Position numbers and translations under genes: made by a program. Below are positions 52,501 through 64,000 of a stretch of 64,000 bases of DNA, in pieces. The stretch is taken from positions 7,941-71,940 of the forward strand of contig CH003356.1 in the NCBI GenBank assembly GCA_000149265.1. The letters are read 5' to 3'. The stretch comes from Ciona savignyi (taxonomy: Eukaryota; Chordata; Ascidiacea; Phlebobranchia; Cionidae). The notes under the pieces were generated by a model. The model was not told the DNA's origin. It did not search any database and worked only from the letters and a program-made list of their open reading frames with translations. Within the stretch, counting starts at the first letter, position 1. Every line of letters begins with the position of its first letter.

Positions 52501-55500
52501 GTATAGAACCAGTGGGTTGCATGAGTTGCTCGGAGCCTGACCACCGCGACTTGACAGTAGCCAGCCCGAAATCCCCGATCTTCACCGTGTAATCTTCGAG
52601 AAGGAAAATGTCTAAAGGGAAGCTGGTCAAGGGAAATTCTGCAGCTAAAATTACAGCCATAGAAAATGCGGTTGTTACTATTTATAACTCTACAAAAAAG
52701 CGGAGCGCTATTCAAGCTTGGTTTTATTAATAGCCCGTTAAAACAAATGGTTATCGTAACATAAAACTAATTCCTATAGTCAGTGGAAAAGGATACTGTT
52801 GGATTTCATATCCCGGTGAATAATATTCTTGGCGTGCATGTACCTGAAACATATAAATCGATTAAATACAGATGTTCTTATGAAATACAAGCGGATATTT
52901 TCATTTCGGCTTTTAGCTGGTGTTTTAAAACGAAACGGCGTTGATTAGTTTCGATTTTACTTCATCAATATATACGCAGTTCGTTTATTTTCAATTCCAA
53001 TTAGTGAATAAGACCACTTAATATTTCCGGTGAATATAAACATATATTGGTGAAGCTGTGCTTACTCCATGCCGAGTGCGGTTTGCCGGGCTATATCTAT
53101 AGTTTGCAGCATATCGAACTTGGTATCTATCATATGCAGGTGTCGGTAGAGACTCGAGCCATCGCACCACTGCGTCACAATACACAACTGGTTCTTAATC
53201 GTGTAGCCCATGAATAGAAGGATGTTGACGTGGCGAGTTTTCCTGGGACGGGGAATTCACGTTATGTCTCAAAATATGCGAAAAGACGTATTGTAATACA
53301 CTCAAAGCAGTAAGCGTGAAATATACAGGTCTGAGTAGCGGACGAATATCAGCGAACCTTAGAACCGCAACTTCGTTTTTAAACTCCTGTAACTGCGATG
53401 GTGTTGGGTTGGAGACGTTGAGTACCTTCACCGCCACAATACCATGCCAGCGACACCTGTACACGATCCCATATGACCCTGATCCGATCTTCTCGCCCCA
53501 TTCTATCTCCTCCTCCGGGACCTCCCAATCTTCGTCCGAATCGCGACGAGGTGAATGCTGGAGCAACGTCAGAACGAATTTTTCAATTTAAAAATGACGA
53601 ATCAATCATGCATTGGCAGCGCAATTACCCAGCATAGCCTACCACAAAAAAATACAAAGGAAATAATACACTCGTTTATGAATGAAAACGATCAGTAATT
53701 CCGGCGAAAATCTTTACACCACGCCTGTTATGTAACAATGGGTTCTGCGCTTACATAACACGATAAAATACCGACGAGGGAATCGGCATTTTTGATGGAG
53801 TTGCAGATTTGAAAGATTATTACCACCATGGTCTTAATTTAGCTTAACTCTGTGAGCGAAAGCCGATAAAGAGTCTATAATTAATTACCTGTGCAAAACG
53901 TTTATGGGGTGACATGGCTTAATTAATTCGTGATGCGAGAGAAGATTAAACTTACACTTCGCCTGTGAGGGTTGTTTCTCGTTTCCACTGCCGGGGCTGG
54001 GAGACTAGCCACCACCGGGTTTCCCTCTGCACCTTGCGGAAAGCCTGCAATAAACAACGCACAACTCTATTATACGGAGACTTTACAGGTTGACGGTCGA
54101 TGAAAAAACAATAGGTTACCTGCGGTGAATTTATTTAAACAACGCCCGGCACGTATATCTGGTTCAACAAACAATTTAATTAAGGGACCTAAATAAATTA
54201 CTTGTTTTGCACTAGCCTGCCATCGAAGATGTTGATTGTGTAAAAGTTAATTAAGATCAATAATTAAGACAACATTGGTAAATCATCGTACAGCAACATT
54301 CGATCACAATTCCGAGATGCGCAGTACTGAATTGTCAGCACACACGTACCACGAGCAGATAACATCGAGAATTAACAAACAACATCTGTACGACAATTAC
54401 ATCGCACCATGCAAGGACATATGTGAGCAACGTTGAGCGGTAGATGCGCGGCTGACCTTCCAATCTGCGAGAGGAACGTTTCGCGTCTACGCAAAACACC
54501 GCTCGGTTGAGAAGTTCAAGGGAACCGGCGTGCATCATTATACCTGCTGCTAGACAAGGCTCGGTAAGATGGTAGGGCGACGTGTGTTGTGTCTGTTCTC
54601 TATCGTGTTCGTCAACCACGCCATTCTGCTCACCTTGGTAACACAATTGCCGGGTAACTAACGAAAGCGATTGTTTCTGTTGCACAATAAACGCAGTGTT
54701 TTTAAACCCCTGCGCCTTATCAAGTGCATTTGGCTACGATTGGAAAACAGAGGACGCGAAATAACTCCATATTGCACAGAAGGCTTTTCTATATAGATCT
54801 CATTTCACGCGATCTAAGCTGAACTTTTACATACTCAGTCTTAATCAAGATAAAAAAAATCGAGCTTTCTGCAACTATCTTCCACCTTAACCGCAGTTTT
54901 TACACATCTTTGAAACACGGAAGCTAAGAGAACATATAACTGACCTCAATCAGGGCAACATAAACAAATTATTGGATTTTCAAACGATTTGCGTGCTGTT
55001 TTCACCGCGTTTGATGATAAAACGGACGTTTATGACTAATTGATATGTTGTGAAACAGTGCATATGCAAAGGTACAATGTGTTTGGATGCGACTTACCGT
55101 GGGCGGGCGGATATTTGGTGTATTCCTGCAATTATAAATTGGGTTAGTAATAGCGATAAGCATACACTGGAAAGAACGTAGCTTGAAAGAGAACTGCTAT
55201 AAATACCGGCTGCCTTGAGTTTTGCCCCAGGGGTGCGGTACTGTTTATGAACAGACTCGGCTGGGAGGTGGAGCGCGGCCGGGATAGGGGGAAATCCCCA
55301 CTCTGTCGTTTAAAACCAATGATTAGCACACATAAGTAGCTGTGGCTGTGTTAAGCTGTGTCACGTGATTGAGCGGCCAAACGCAGAAAAACCGAAAAGA
55401 AACCGTCGTATACTTGCAAGGACAAGACGGACTCAATCACGTGATACAGCCATCGTAATAAACCTACCCCAGGCATTCCGTAGTTATCCGTTGGAGTGTT

Positions 55501-58500
55501 GGGTGAATCTGGTGACGGCGTCTGTGGTCGAATTTTCTCCCTGCGGCAAAAACGTAATGTCAGTCATCATTCTACGGTCGCCATTGTGTTGTTAAAGATT
55601 ACCACGATACTTCTTCACGTTTTAGCAGGACGGGAACGGTATGGAAATAATATTGTTTGCAGAAAATACCTTTCTTAGGGGAAATAGTCAGCGTAAGTGA
55701 CGCTATTTTCCAAAAGCAGCTCTAAATTAAGCTAAAAATAGAAATCCTACTGGCAGCAGTATCGTTGCAAATATCTATGTAAGCCGCAAGACAAACAAAC
55801 AATCAAGGGAACCCGTACCATACGCCAGATTTCATGCTTTTACACCTAAATAGTTATTTATAGCGATAGCACGCCGCGAAGGGCACGTCGTCCCTGCTAT
55901 CGCAAGTATGAGATTCATCGCGCTAATCTTGCAGCTAAGTTACATTAACCCTGAGGTGGCCTGACTTCGACATATCCACTGTTTACAAATGATATAAACA
56001 TAGCCTTAATTTAAAGCATATTACACAGGAGTCGGCGCTGCTATTAAACACTCCATACCGTTTTAGCCAAGTATTAGCAGCCAAAGCAGATTAACGCTGT
56101 TTCATAAACATTGTGCTTTCTTACTTCAGCTTGAAACATAGACATAATTCGATCCGGAAATTGAATATGAAGCTATTTAACAAAGAGAAAGTACGGAAAA
56201 TTCCAATCCCATCAAATATTTAATTTAAAAATGCATGAAATCAAACTTACTCAAGTTTCATCATCTGACCGCGTGTAATGCAGTAATCTGGAACTTCAGT
56301 GACACATTTCTGATGCAGTTTAAACCCGCACATCTTACACGTCATGCCCTGGAACAAGACCTTTCTACACCAATCACAATAGGAAATGGAGAAGAACGTC
56401 TTCCGAACCTAAACGTGGGAAAACAACGTTACTAAAGTGTCGTTGAAATGTCAAACAAGTTCATCACGAGTTCTGTGATTTGTTTTTTTAATAATTTATT
56501 TCAAACCCCACCGGAACAAGAAATACAAGAAACACACACAAAAACTACAAAACTAGGGATACAAATTATGCATTGCAGCATAATGCTTATTATATAATTA
56601 TAAATGCTTCGTAATAAGCACGGTTTGACGTAAGACTTACAAAATTATGACTGGCTTTCAAAATCCGTGTTTTTTCCTTAAAGATTTTATCCTCTGTTCG
56701 AAGTTCAAGCTCCACTCCAGCCAGAATCCCTGAATCGCTATTCCAATCAACTTGCTCACTGTTAATGTGACATTGTAAAAGTTTTAATCTCTATTTTTGC
56801 AAAAATATTTTACTGAATTCAGGTTTGAAATATTAAAAGGGAAATCTTGTATGGCTATTTAACTATGTTACAGAAAGAGGTTACACAAAAATATAAACAT
56901 TATACCAGCAAATGTTTGTTGATACAAAAAACAAATAGCTTTTGATATTCAAATCATTTATGGGCAACTCATACCCAATATCACTTTCTATTTTTAGATT
57001 TAGACATAGGCAGCATAAACTGTTTTGCGTAAGAACAATGGGGCAATCAACAGAGAAACACAACTCTGTCTGCAAACCGTATTCAAATGTGAAAGTTTCA
57101 ATGGCTATTCAAAAATGAATATACCATTTATTTTTCACAATAAATAAAATACATCACTTTTTGCTACTAAATGAGGCAGGAGTACCACCTGTACCAAACT
57201 ATATGCATAGACTATTGAGTATTGATAGACTATGTATATCTGTATGAAGGACATTTAAACTGTAAAAAATAGTAAAAAGGTAGTTTTTAGTAAGTTTAAA
57301 TATAAACCTGTATTTATATATATATATATATATCTGATAACATATTAGATATTTAATCCCCACACTTACTTGGTTCCGAACTTATACACACTGCACTGGT
57401 CTGCTTTGTCTCGCAGAATTTTCAGTCTTGATGATTTAAGAAGAACCTGTTTCAGGGGTTTGCCAGGAATTGCACCAACCTGTATAATACAAAATAATAC
57501 GATGTAAGATCTAGTTTATTGATGCTGTGAGTGTAAGATTACAAAGCTTATTAAAGAACTAAAAGATTTAGTTGGCATTGCTCATAAAATTTAAAAAAAA
57601 AATCTATTCAAGTCAGCAGTGCATTACAGGTCTATAACAGCAGTATGATATGATGAAATGAGGTCATTATACCACCTACTCATGCTGTGAAGGTGTCATT
57701 CTTTAAAAAATTGAATTGTGAATATTTACAGTAGTTTTTCCGTTGGGCAAATATATGCGAATGACGCCGATGGGTTTTTCAGATCCTGGTTTTGTAGCAG
57801 GAACGTTTTGTTGAATGGGGGAATGCGGGGAGTCTGAAGAAGCACTTCCTCCTGCACATTTCAATGAAGCTTCGCAAACAAATCATTCATACAAAACATG
57901 TGGCAATTCACTCAATATAATATGAATTAATTGAAAGGTGAAATGGCCAGTGGCAACACTGGTACTTGATTTAACCTATTTTCCACTATTTATTTTAAAA
58001 GCCATTACCATAGCAACAAATCAACGGTCTAGTCTAGTTACAACTAACTATATTTTAAAAACCCACTTATAATACAGGTTGAATTTAATTTTTTTTTAAA
58101 TTGGGTTACATACAATGTAATATTTTAAAATGTATCAAATAGCTTTTCGCTAAATATTAAGTTTTTTTAAAAACATACACTAATAATTCCTTAAGTAACA
58201 AAAAAACATTCCATAAATGACTGTAGAAAACGTAACATGCATCTATTTTCTCTGCAAAATCTTTCCAAATATCGACGGTTTATAAGAGGTCAAGCAAAAT
58301 AATAACCTGCACTTAGATGTCTTGACGAATATAATTTCTGTCCATTAGTTTGTTGAGCAAGTGGTGTTGGGAAGAAATGTTGATTGTGGGTGTTATTTAA
58401 AGTTCTATTTGCACCCGCCGCTGAGTATGGGGTAGGTTGGGGTGAATGAGACATTTGGGAATCGGATTCATTGTGAGAATTATTTTTTTGTTCTAATTCC

Positions 58501-59235
58501 CTGACATCATATAGATGCTCAAGTCGCTTTTGATGTTCATTGAGACGATCTGTCATTTCACCATATTCCTGAATAAATTAAAACAAATACCAATACTGTA
58601 TTACAAAATGCTAAATACCCCTTAACGAAAATACTAATAGTTAAAAAGCATTTTTCATGTTTCAACATCAGGTCCCTTGTTTAATAAGCAATTAATTTAA
58701 ACAATCTAAACAATGTGAATCAAAACAAAAATTCAATACTGGTAATGAACCAACATACATTTCTCTTTAATAAGATTTTTGGTGTACAGATCTGTGTGAA
58801 ATCTTGTGCAATTTGTGTATAAGAAGCTGATTATAGGCTACTTGATAATGCATTTTAGTCCCTCATACTTTATCTTATTTTCTATATATTGGCTCTTAAA
58901 CTATTATTTTCTGGCAACCCGTAGGCCTACTCTACAGAATAGTAGCTAATTGAAACTATTTCAAACAGATTAAGCTGCACACCAACTTACTTCCATATAA
59001 ATAGATGGGGGGGTTGCTTCTACCGCCAAACTCTTGATTAAGTCGTGTGATTGAGGCCGTTGTGAGATTAATGACATGTTCCAAGTTTGATATCTTGCAA
59101 ATAAATATGGTTCTATTAGTATTAAACATAATTTTCCTAATAAACACATTTTCCGTATCATCTTACATCTTCTTCGAGCTTCTTGGGATCAATTCGTTTA
59201 CTTTCGTTTCCATTATTGGTTTCATTCCTTGCCAT
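49511..59235 (-). CDS. BRAF: B-Raf-type serine/threonine kinase
   Basis: Hand-spliced in 18 exons: 59167-59235, 58991-59093, 58307-58568, 57730-57851, 57370-57479, 56641-56758, 56251-56408, 55207-55300, 55098-55125, 54544-54633, 53956-54044, 53358-53557, 53066-53242, 52797-52843, 52484-52611, 51829-51951, 50012-50146, 49511-49681; 740 residues once one extra base at 59007-59013 is discounted. Raf phosphorylates MEK downstream of Ras at the membrane. Seen in order: the B-Raf-specific region (GGRSNPPSIYME), Ras-binding domain ([15 protein letters not shown]), C1 zinc finger ([14 protein letters not shown]), 14-3-3 site RSTSQP, acidic SDEDW before the kinase (as B-Raf, unlike RAF1 SSYY), P-loop [36 protein letters not shown], and a C-terminal 14-3-3 site RSQSDP. 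Probably the ascidian pre-duplication Raf. Confidence 0.95.
50395..50560 (+). mobile_element. possible degenerate SINE remnant
   Basis: Traces of the SINE body (AGGTAAGGCACTTAGCC, GATCCAGTGGTTTA) in a Raf intron; head and tail not recognisable. Confidence 0.4.
59007..59013 (-). other. G7 run with one extra base in Raf exon 2
   Basis: Exon 2 (58991-59093) is 103 nt; both flanking junctions are phase 0 and need 102. With six C on the coding strand it reads GGRSNPPSIYMEEYGEM, matching B-Raf GGEHNPPSIYLEAYEEY; with seven, frame fails after NPP. Confidence 0.85.
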
Positions 59236-59252
59236 ACTGCAATAGTAACTAA
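59236..59252 (-). promoter_or_regulatory. splice acceptor one base before the Raf ATG
   Basis: TTACTATTGCAG on the minus strand ends at 59237, leaving one base before ATG 59235. This is either the end of a 5' UTR intron or a spliced-leader acceptor. Confidence 0.5.
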
Positions 59253-59904
59253 TCAAACACCTTTATCAGGTGGGGTATATACCAAATGTCAAGATTTGTA
59301 ACTCATATAGCCTATATACCTACACCAACCACAATTCTCCGTTAGTGTGCAAGCCTAAAAAACACAATCCATAGAAATAAGTTCATCGTCAATTAATTGA
59401 AGTTAAATAACTAAAAGTTATTCCAATGTGCGGTAGCCTATCTGTACAATAAAACTTAATACTTTAAACTTGATACTAAAGGACACCATTTAAACCCAAC
59501 ATTAAAATTTGCACTGCAAAAACGCACGCCCACCAATACAACATAGTGAGAGAAACAAGCCATAAATTTAACTCTTGATATTTTTAGTACAACAAGAGTC
59601 GAGTCAATGGTCATCCTGACGGATTGCCACTAATAAAACGCCGATGGGGAATTTATAACGCAGAAATAACAGACATCGTTTGCGACCCGAAGTTGGCCTA
59701 CCGCCCTACAGTTTAAAATATTTATAGTATATTTATAAGTTAGGTTATTCAAAACACAAAATAAAAAATGCCTCTGCCTAGTAGAGTTCCGAGTGGAAAT
59801 AATGTGAGAACCATTCTGTTTGAACCGCTATTGTCGCCGACACCAGATTATGGACCGAACGAACATCTCTATGTACTAGTACGTCTCCTTTTAGCCGAAG
59901 GAAT

Positions 59905-60095
59905 GTCAGTCCGGAACTAGTCGCTTGCTAGTCGGTTGTTTTCTTGGGCTAGGCACTTCAGTGTCTAAACTTATTGGATTAATGGGTTCTAGCAAAATTA
60001 AAGAAAAGTCTTAGCAACCATTCACAACCCACTGCAATATCTCCGGTAATCCGAAGGTGGGTACTAGTAGGTAACCTAATAAGTACCCATGTGAG
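59905..60095 (+). mobile_element. degraded SINE remnant
   Basis: Body still legible (TTCTTGGGCTAGGCACTTCA, AATGGGTTCTAGCAAAATTA, AATATCTCCGGTAATCCGA); head and tail decayed. Confidence 0.7.
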
Positions 60096-60108
60096 AACGC
60101 TCAATTAA

Positions 60109-60220
60109 GTACGGTCGTGTGGCTGAATGTTTAACTAGACGGATACATAGGCCTATACATACTTCTAAACATAAAGGGTCTTAGTGACGAAACCTTAATG
60201 GGTTCGAAACTGAGCTCGTT
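60109..60220 (+). repeat. class-II tRNA-like repeat
   Basis: GTACGGTCGTGTGGCTGAATG at one end and GGGTTCGAAACTGAG (B-box-like) at the other. Abuts the SINE remnant. Confidence 0.6.
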
Positions 60221-61434
60221 AAAACAACGCGCTGTAATCTCACAATTGCCCGTTTAGTAACTCCCCTTGTTTATCCATTCACAACGATACACTAACAGTT
60301 CGGGTTTACTTAGCGCTTAATTAAATTATCCGTTTAACGTTTAATTTACATTTTTATGATATACCTAAATATGGTTCAAGTTCGGTTTCTGTTAAAACAA
60401 TCTCTTAACTGGTTTAGGGGTTCAGTTCTGTTTCCTGATTGGATACGCAACGCGTTTTCAGTAAAGTTGCTTTACAAAAATATTAGTAGCCTAGTTATAT
60501 CATATAAAATATTTTATTATTGGCAATTAATTAAAATTGTAAATTAAATAATAAATATCAGATAAAATTAAAAAAACTATAAAATAATATAAAATACAGA
60601 CAATACAATCGAATTGTAAGACAATCGACATTGTGACCCTCGAAGACGGGATGGTGTAGCCTACGCTTCATATGAAAATTTTCGAGGACTTAAAATTTTA
60701 AATATTCGTCGATATATGATATATATTATTTAATTGTTGGCAATTATTTAGGTCTAGGTCCATCAGGACATGATCGAAGCAAAAAAAAGCTTAAATACCA
60801 TGCTGTTACCGTGTCATTATTTTATTTGCTTGCCATTTTGAAATACTAGGGCAAAAAATGAATAAACTAAACTAAACAAAACACAACTGCACAGTAATTG
60901 GTCAGGATGAAGATAGAATTAGGGACCATGTTAATGTTCAGTTGATGCGAAAACGTATAGGGCGTTAAATAACGGATAATCGAAGCTTTGGCAGTGTGTT
61001 GTACATATGTAGAAGACGATGTTAAAATAGGATTTAAGATAAATATCTTAACTCCCGAGAGTATGGAAACGAAGGGCGGTAACACATAACAACGCCTGTA
61101 ATCAGCCGACCACCTTATGCTGGCTCTTGAATTACTGGAGCTATAGTTGTGTGTTGAATACGATGGCTATTTTGATACAATTTTTGTATAACTTAAACCA
61201 ACTGGGTTAAGTATATGTTCACTAAATGACTAAAACTTAAAGCCTTTATGATCTAACCCGATGGTTCTCAACAGGGTGGCGTGCATTATTTAGGTGCAAC
61301 ACTTAGGACTGTTCATCTGTTGTTTTGTTTTATAAGGTTGGGCACCAACTAATCGACCAAAACATATATTGGTGTATTGATAAAATAGTAAATAGGCGAT
61401 CTGCAGACAGTTTTTAAAGGAATTATTTGAACAA

Positions 61435-61600
61435 AACCAGCCGCTGTCTAGACGGCTATCTTTCGGCAGGGCACTTAGCGAACAATGCCTGAATCCAGTA
61501 AATGCATGCTGGGTTCTACATTAAAGGATCGTCTTAATCATATACAAAAAATACAGTAGCTCCGGTAAGGCGACAAAGTAAAACCAGCATGAGTCACAGA
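61435..61600 (+). mobile_element. degraded SINE remnant
   Basis: Body parts GGCAGGGCACTTAGCGAACA, TGGGTTCTACATTAAAGGA and AGTAGCTCCGGTAAGGCGAC; no head or tail. Confidence 0.65.
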
Positions 61601-61688
61601 TTACACGTCAAAACATCCGGTCACTGCATTAGATTAGGTGTGCAGCTGTTGTAACCACAGTGTTCCTCATATATATATATTTTTTTTT

Positions 61689-61794
61689 ACCGGTTTAAGT
61701 TTCGAACCCATGATGGGCTCGTCCCTTACACCATTTTTTTTATATAGTTGGTATATGTATCGGTCGCGTTAACCATTCGGCCACACGACCGTAC
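61689..61794 (-). repeat. class-II tRNA-like repeat, best copy
   Basis: On the minus strand GTACGGTCGTGTGGCCGAAT, then GGTTAACG, closely resembles the tRNA-Ser A-box arm; about 65 bases on is GGGTTCGAAACTTAAACCGG, a B-box arm. A long AT insert separates them, so it is a tRNA-derived element, not a working tRNA. Confidence 0.6.
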
Positions 61795-62878
61795 TCTCAT
61801 ATTTTTTTATTTTTTTTATATTATATATTATATATATTTTTTTGCCTTGGCCTGTGCGTATACGCGAGGTCTACTGCCCCGATGTGGGAGACTTCATTTA
61901 GAACTCTTAAAGCATTTATATTTCGTATATGTTTTTTTGATCCTTTGTTATTTTATATATATTTTTAAATATATCTTATGTCATGTCCTTATCCAATCGG
62001 CTCCCCCAAATAATCCTAATACTAGAGAGTGTAAATCAATTTCCAGCACTTGTAAACTATTTTAAGACTGTACGCTATATGTTTTTGCAATTAAAAACGT
62101 CCGGGTCGCTTGAATCACAATTCTGTACTTTATACATTTTGTATGTATAGTTTGTTTCTTCAAGCATAAATTATTAAGTTATTTAGTTAGCAATCAAAAC
62201 TAGTTATGGATGTCATAGGAAGGCAATGTATTAGTGTGGTTCTACACCAATAAACCTAAAAAAACAAAAAAAAACAGAATATCTCTAAACGTTTCAACTG
62301 TATTATAGGTTCCCTTTAATTCCGAAGGGAACAAAACACATTTTGATTTTACTCTATTTTTATTTCTTTTTTCTACGTAACGCTGGTGACAAGTGTGTCC
62401 GATCGCCAGGTCATTGAGTAGCGCACTATCCAATCACGTTAAAACTTTTAGGAATCCTAACTAGCACGACCATAGTTTGCCTTGACTTTTTTTTTTAACC
62501 CAAAGAGGAATTGAATTCCCGCTATCGTAAATAATGCAAAAATGGCTAATTTTCAACATTTTTGGCGTTATCGCCGATATCTTCGGATTAGAAAGGAATA
62601 TTTACTTTACAGTTCCGTAAAGAGAATTATAACCCGAATCAGAAAAAAACAACTAGAATTACCCAGTCGACCTGGAACCTGCACACAAATAGAATAGGCC
62701 TAACCAATCATAAATACAATCATATTACACGTTTAACGCGGAAACAAAAGATAAATAAATATATAGAGTTTAAATATAAACAAAAAAACGTATGCCGCAA
62801 ATCTATTTTTAACCCTTTTCCAGGGATTCCCCATTTATTAAACAACAGATTCTGAAGATTTAATAATTAAAAACAGCG

Positions 62879-62918
62879 AATGAAAGTTAGTGCATAACTG
62901 AAAAGTTAGTGCATAATT
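62879..62918. repeat. tandem duplication of AAAGTTAGTGCATAA
   Basis: Two copies about 20 bases apart. Confidence 0.8.
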
Positions 62919-63795
62919 ACTACACAATAGCAAATATCAATTTATTCACAAATCTTTATCAGTACACACAAAAAAACTCTACGACGCATTTAGCCCTTTT
63001 TTTTAATTTAAGTACCTAAGCAAGTCAGACCATGTGTATAGTAAAAATCTTAGAACCGGGGCTTAAATCCAAGATCCTCTTTAAAGTTAACCCTTAACCA
63101 GTGTGCAATCACCGCCCCAGATTTTTTAACTGCAAGCATTGCTACATTACCCTACAGTCCCACACAGACTGTAAACTAATAATTCCCCTGGGAGACGCTA
63201 CTTCCAATAAACATTTGTGTGACGCAACAATGACTTCTTGCAGTCGTTATAAATTTCACATCTTGTATAAATCTTGTATAAGCTTGATTTACACATAGAC
63301 ACTCTATGCAGAGAAAGTATATTATGCCATATACTGATTCTAAATAAAATTACAAAAATCATACCCAAGGGCGCATGCGGCCCGCGGGCCTGTACTTGGA
63401 CCACGCTGTTTTATGATAAAAAAGAATATGTCCAATAGAGTGTAATCTTTTGGTGGTGTTAGCTTATATGGTTTGGATATACAGTGGCGAATTGCGTCAT
63501 TGCCCCAGGGAAATTCCCGAGGGACCCAAGAATGTAAGGACGCCTGCCCTTTTGCGAATATTTAGCATCGATTATTCTATAACCGTTAACATTTTGTAAC
63601 TGGTAAGGATTATTTTACTTTAAATTGTAAGGAAAGTTGTAGGTAAATAATATTAACCAAGAAAGGTCAAAAGGACATTACAAACCACAACACAGGAAAT
63701 CCATTTACCACAGAAAATCAGTAAAATATTAAATTCATAACTTAAATACTTCATTTAGAAAACATGTATTGATATTATGTTTGAATTGGTAACGC

Positions 63796-64000
63796 GGTAA
63801 CCCATTAGTTTCTGCTTGCAAAAACAAATCTTGTACCCTTTCAATATGATATACCATGAGGGGAGACAAGATAACCGGGTTAACCGTTTTTATTTAGAAA
63901 ATATAGATCAAGTTTGGGAACCCATTAGTTTCTGAATAAACAAACGTCATACTCGTTGTATAAGATATACCAATGGTGATGTGCTAGCGAGGGAACCCAA
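63796..64000. repeat. diverged repeat with unit of about 120 bp, running off the window
   Basis: AACCCATTAGTTTCTG occurs at 63799 and 63919, each followed by an AAACAAA run and an ATATACCA motif; GGGAACCCA begins again at the window end. Possibly a minisatellite continuing outside. Confidence 0.5.

Larger units (their letters stand above)
59253..64000. other. gene-free right end of the window
   Basis: Upstream of Raf. Open frames are short and AT-rich (the one at 61748-62065 is poly-F/Y low complexity). Holds two SINE remnants, two class-II tRNA-like repeats and simple repeats. Confidence 0.6.

Noticed and set aside
54335-54685. 116-residue minus-strand open frame as a separate gene
   Set aside because: Only 54544-54633 is supported, as a phase-1 exon of Raf; the rest is intron.
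61748-62065. 105-residue open frame
   Set aside because: Poly-F/Y/I low-complexity translation of AT-rich DNA that includes a tRNA-like repeat.
1-64000. CRISPR arrays, prokaryotic operons, rRNA or intact tRNA genes
   Set aside because: None seen; the repeats present are SINEs and simple repeats and the genes are spliced.

Overview
The window is eukaryotic, AT-rich and full of short GT/AG introns. It carries the B-Raf, FBF1, POLE3 and RPUSD4 genes of an animal, deuterostome-type extracellular mosaic genes, and repeated tRNA-derived SINEs with a (TATCC)n tail. Together these point to an ascidian tunicate, most likely Ciona; the species is an inference.

Layout. (1) 1-6340 (+): the 3' part of a secreted von Willebrand factor/mucin-type gene (VWC repeats, one VWD-C8-TIL unit, more VWC-like modules, terminal cystine knot). 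(2) 7550-10044 (-): RPUSD4-type mitochondrial pseudouridine synthase; the catalytic Asp reads as Asn. (3) 10357-10827 (-): POLE3, a one-exon histone-fold subunit of DNA polymerase epsilon and CHRAC. (4) 11640-18953 (-): FBF1, a coiled-coil protein of ciliary transition fibres. (5) 20644-46360 (-): one very large extracellular gene: VWA, FN3, a YWTD propeller, EGF-like, LDLa, MAM, CUB, SRCR, an intact serine protease, an unrecognised region, then CUB, MAM, LDLa, a dead serine protease, LDLa and CUB. Splice phases agree at every junction I checked, so I treat it as a single gene. (6) 49511-59235 (-): a B-Raf-type kinase in 18 exons, reconstructed by hand to 740 residues, with one extra G in a G7 run that breaks the frame as sequenced. 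(7) 59239-64000: non-coding, with SINE remnants and other repeats.

The genes do not form one pathway. POLE3 and RPUSD4 lie head-to-tail. The RPUSD4 and Raf start codons sit 20 and 1 bases downstream of a splice acceptor with no visible upstream exon, as expected for ascidian spliced-leader trans-splicing. Seven SINE copies or remnants plus two weaker ones all run on the + strand, opposite to the genes in which most of them lie.

The most unusual content is the 25.7 kb mosaic gene. It pairs an active-looking protease with a brachyurin-like S1 pocket (Gly189/Asp226) and a second protease fold that has lost its activation site, Ser195 and the 191-220 disulfide. Between them is a Cys/Leu-rich region I cannot assign to a family.
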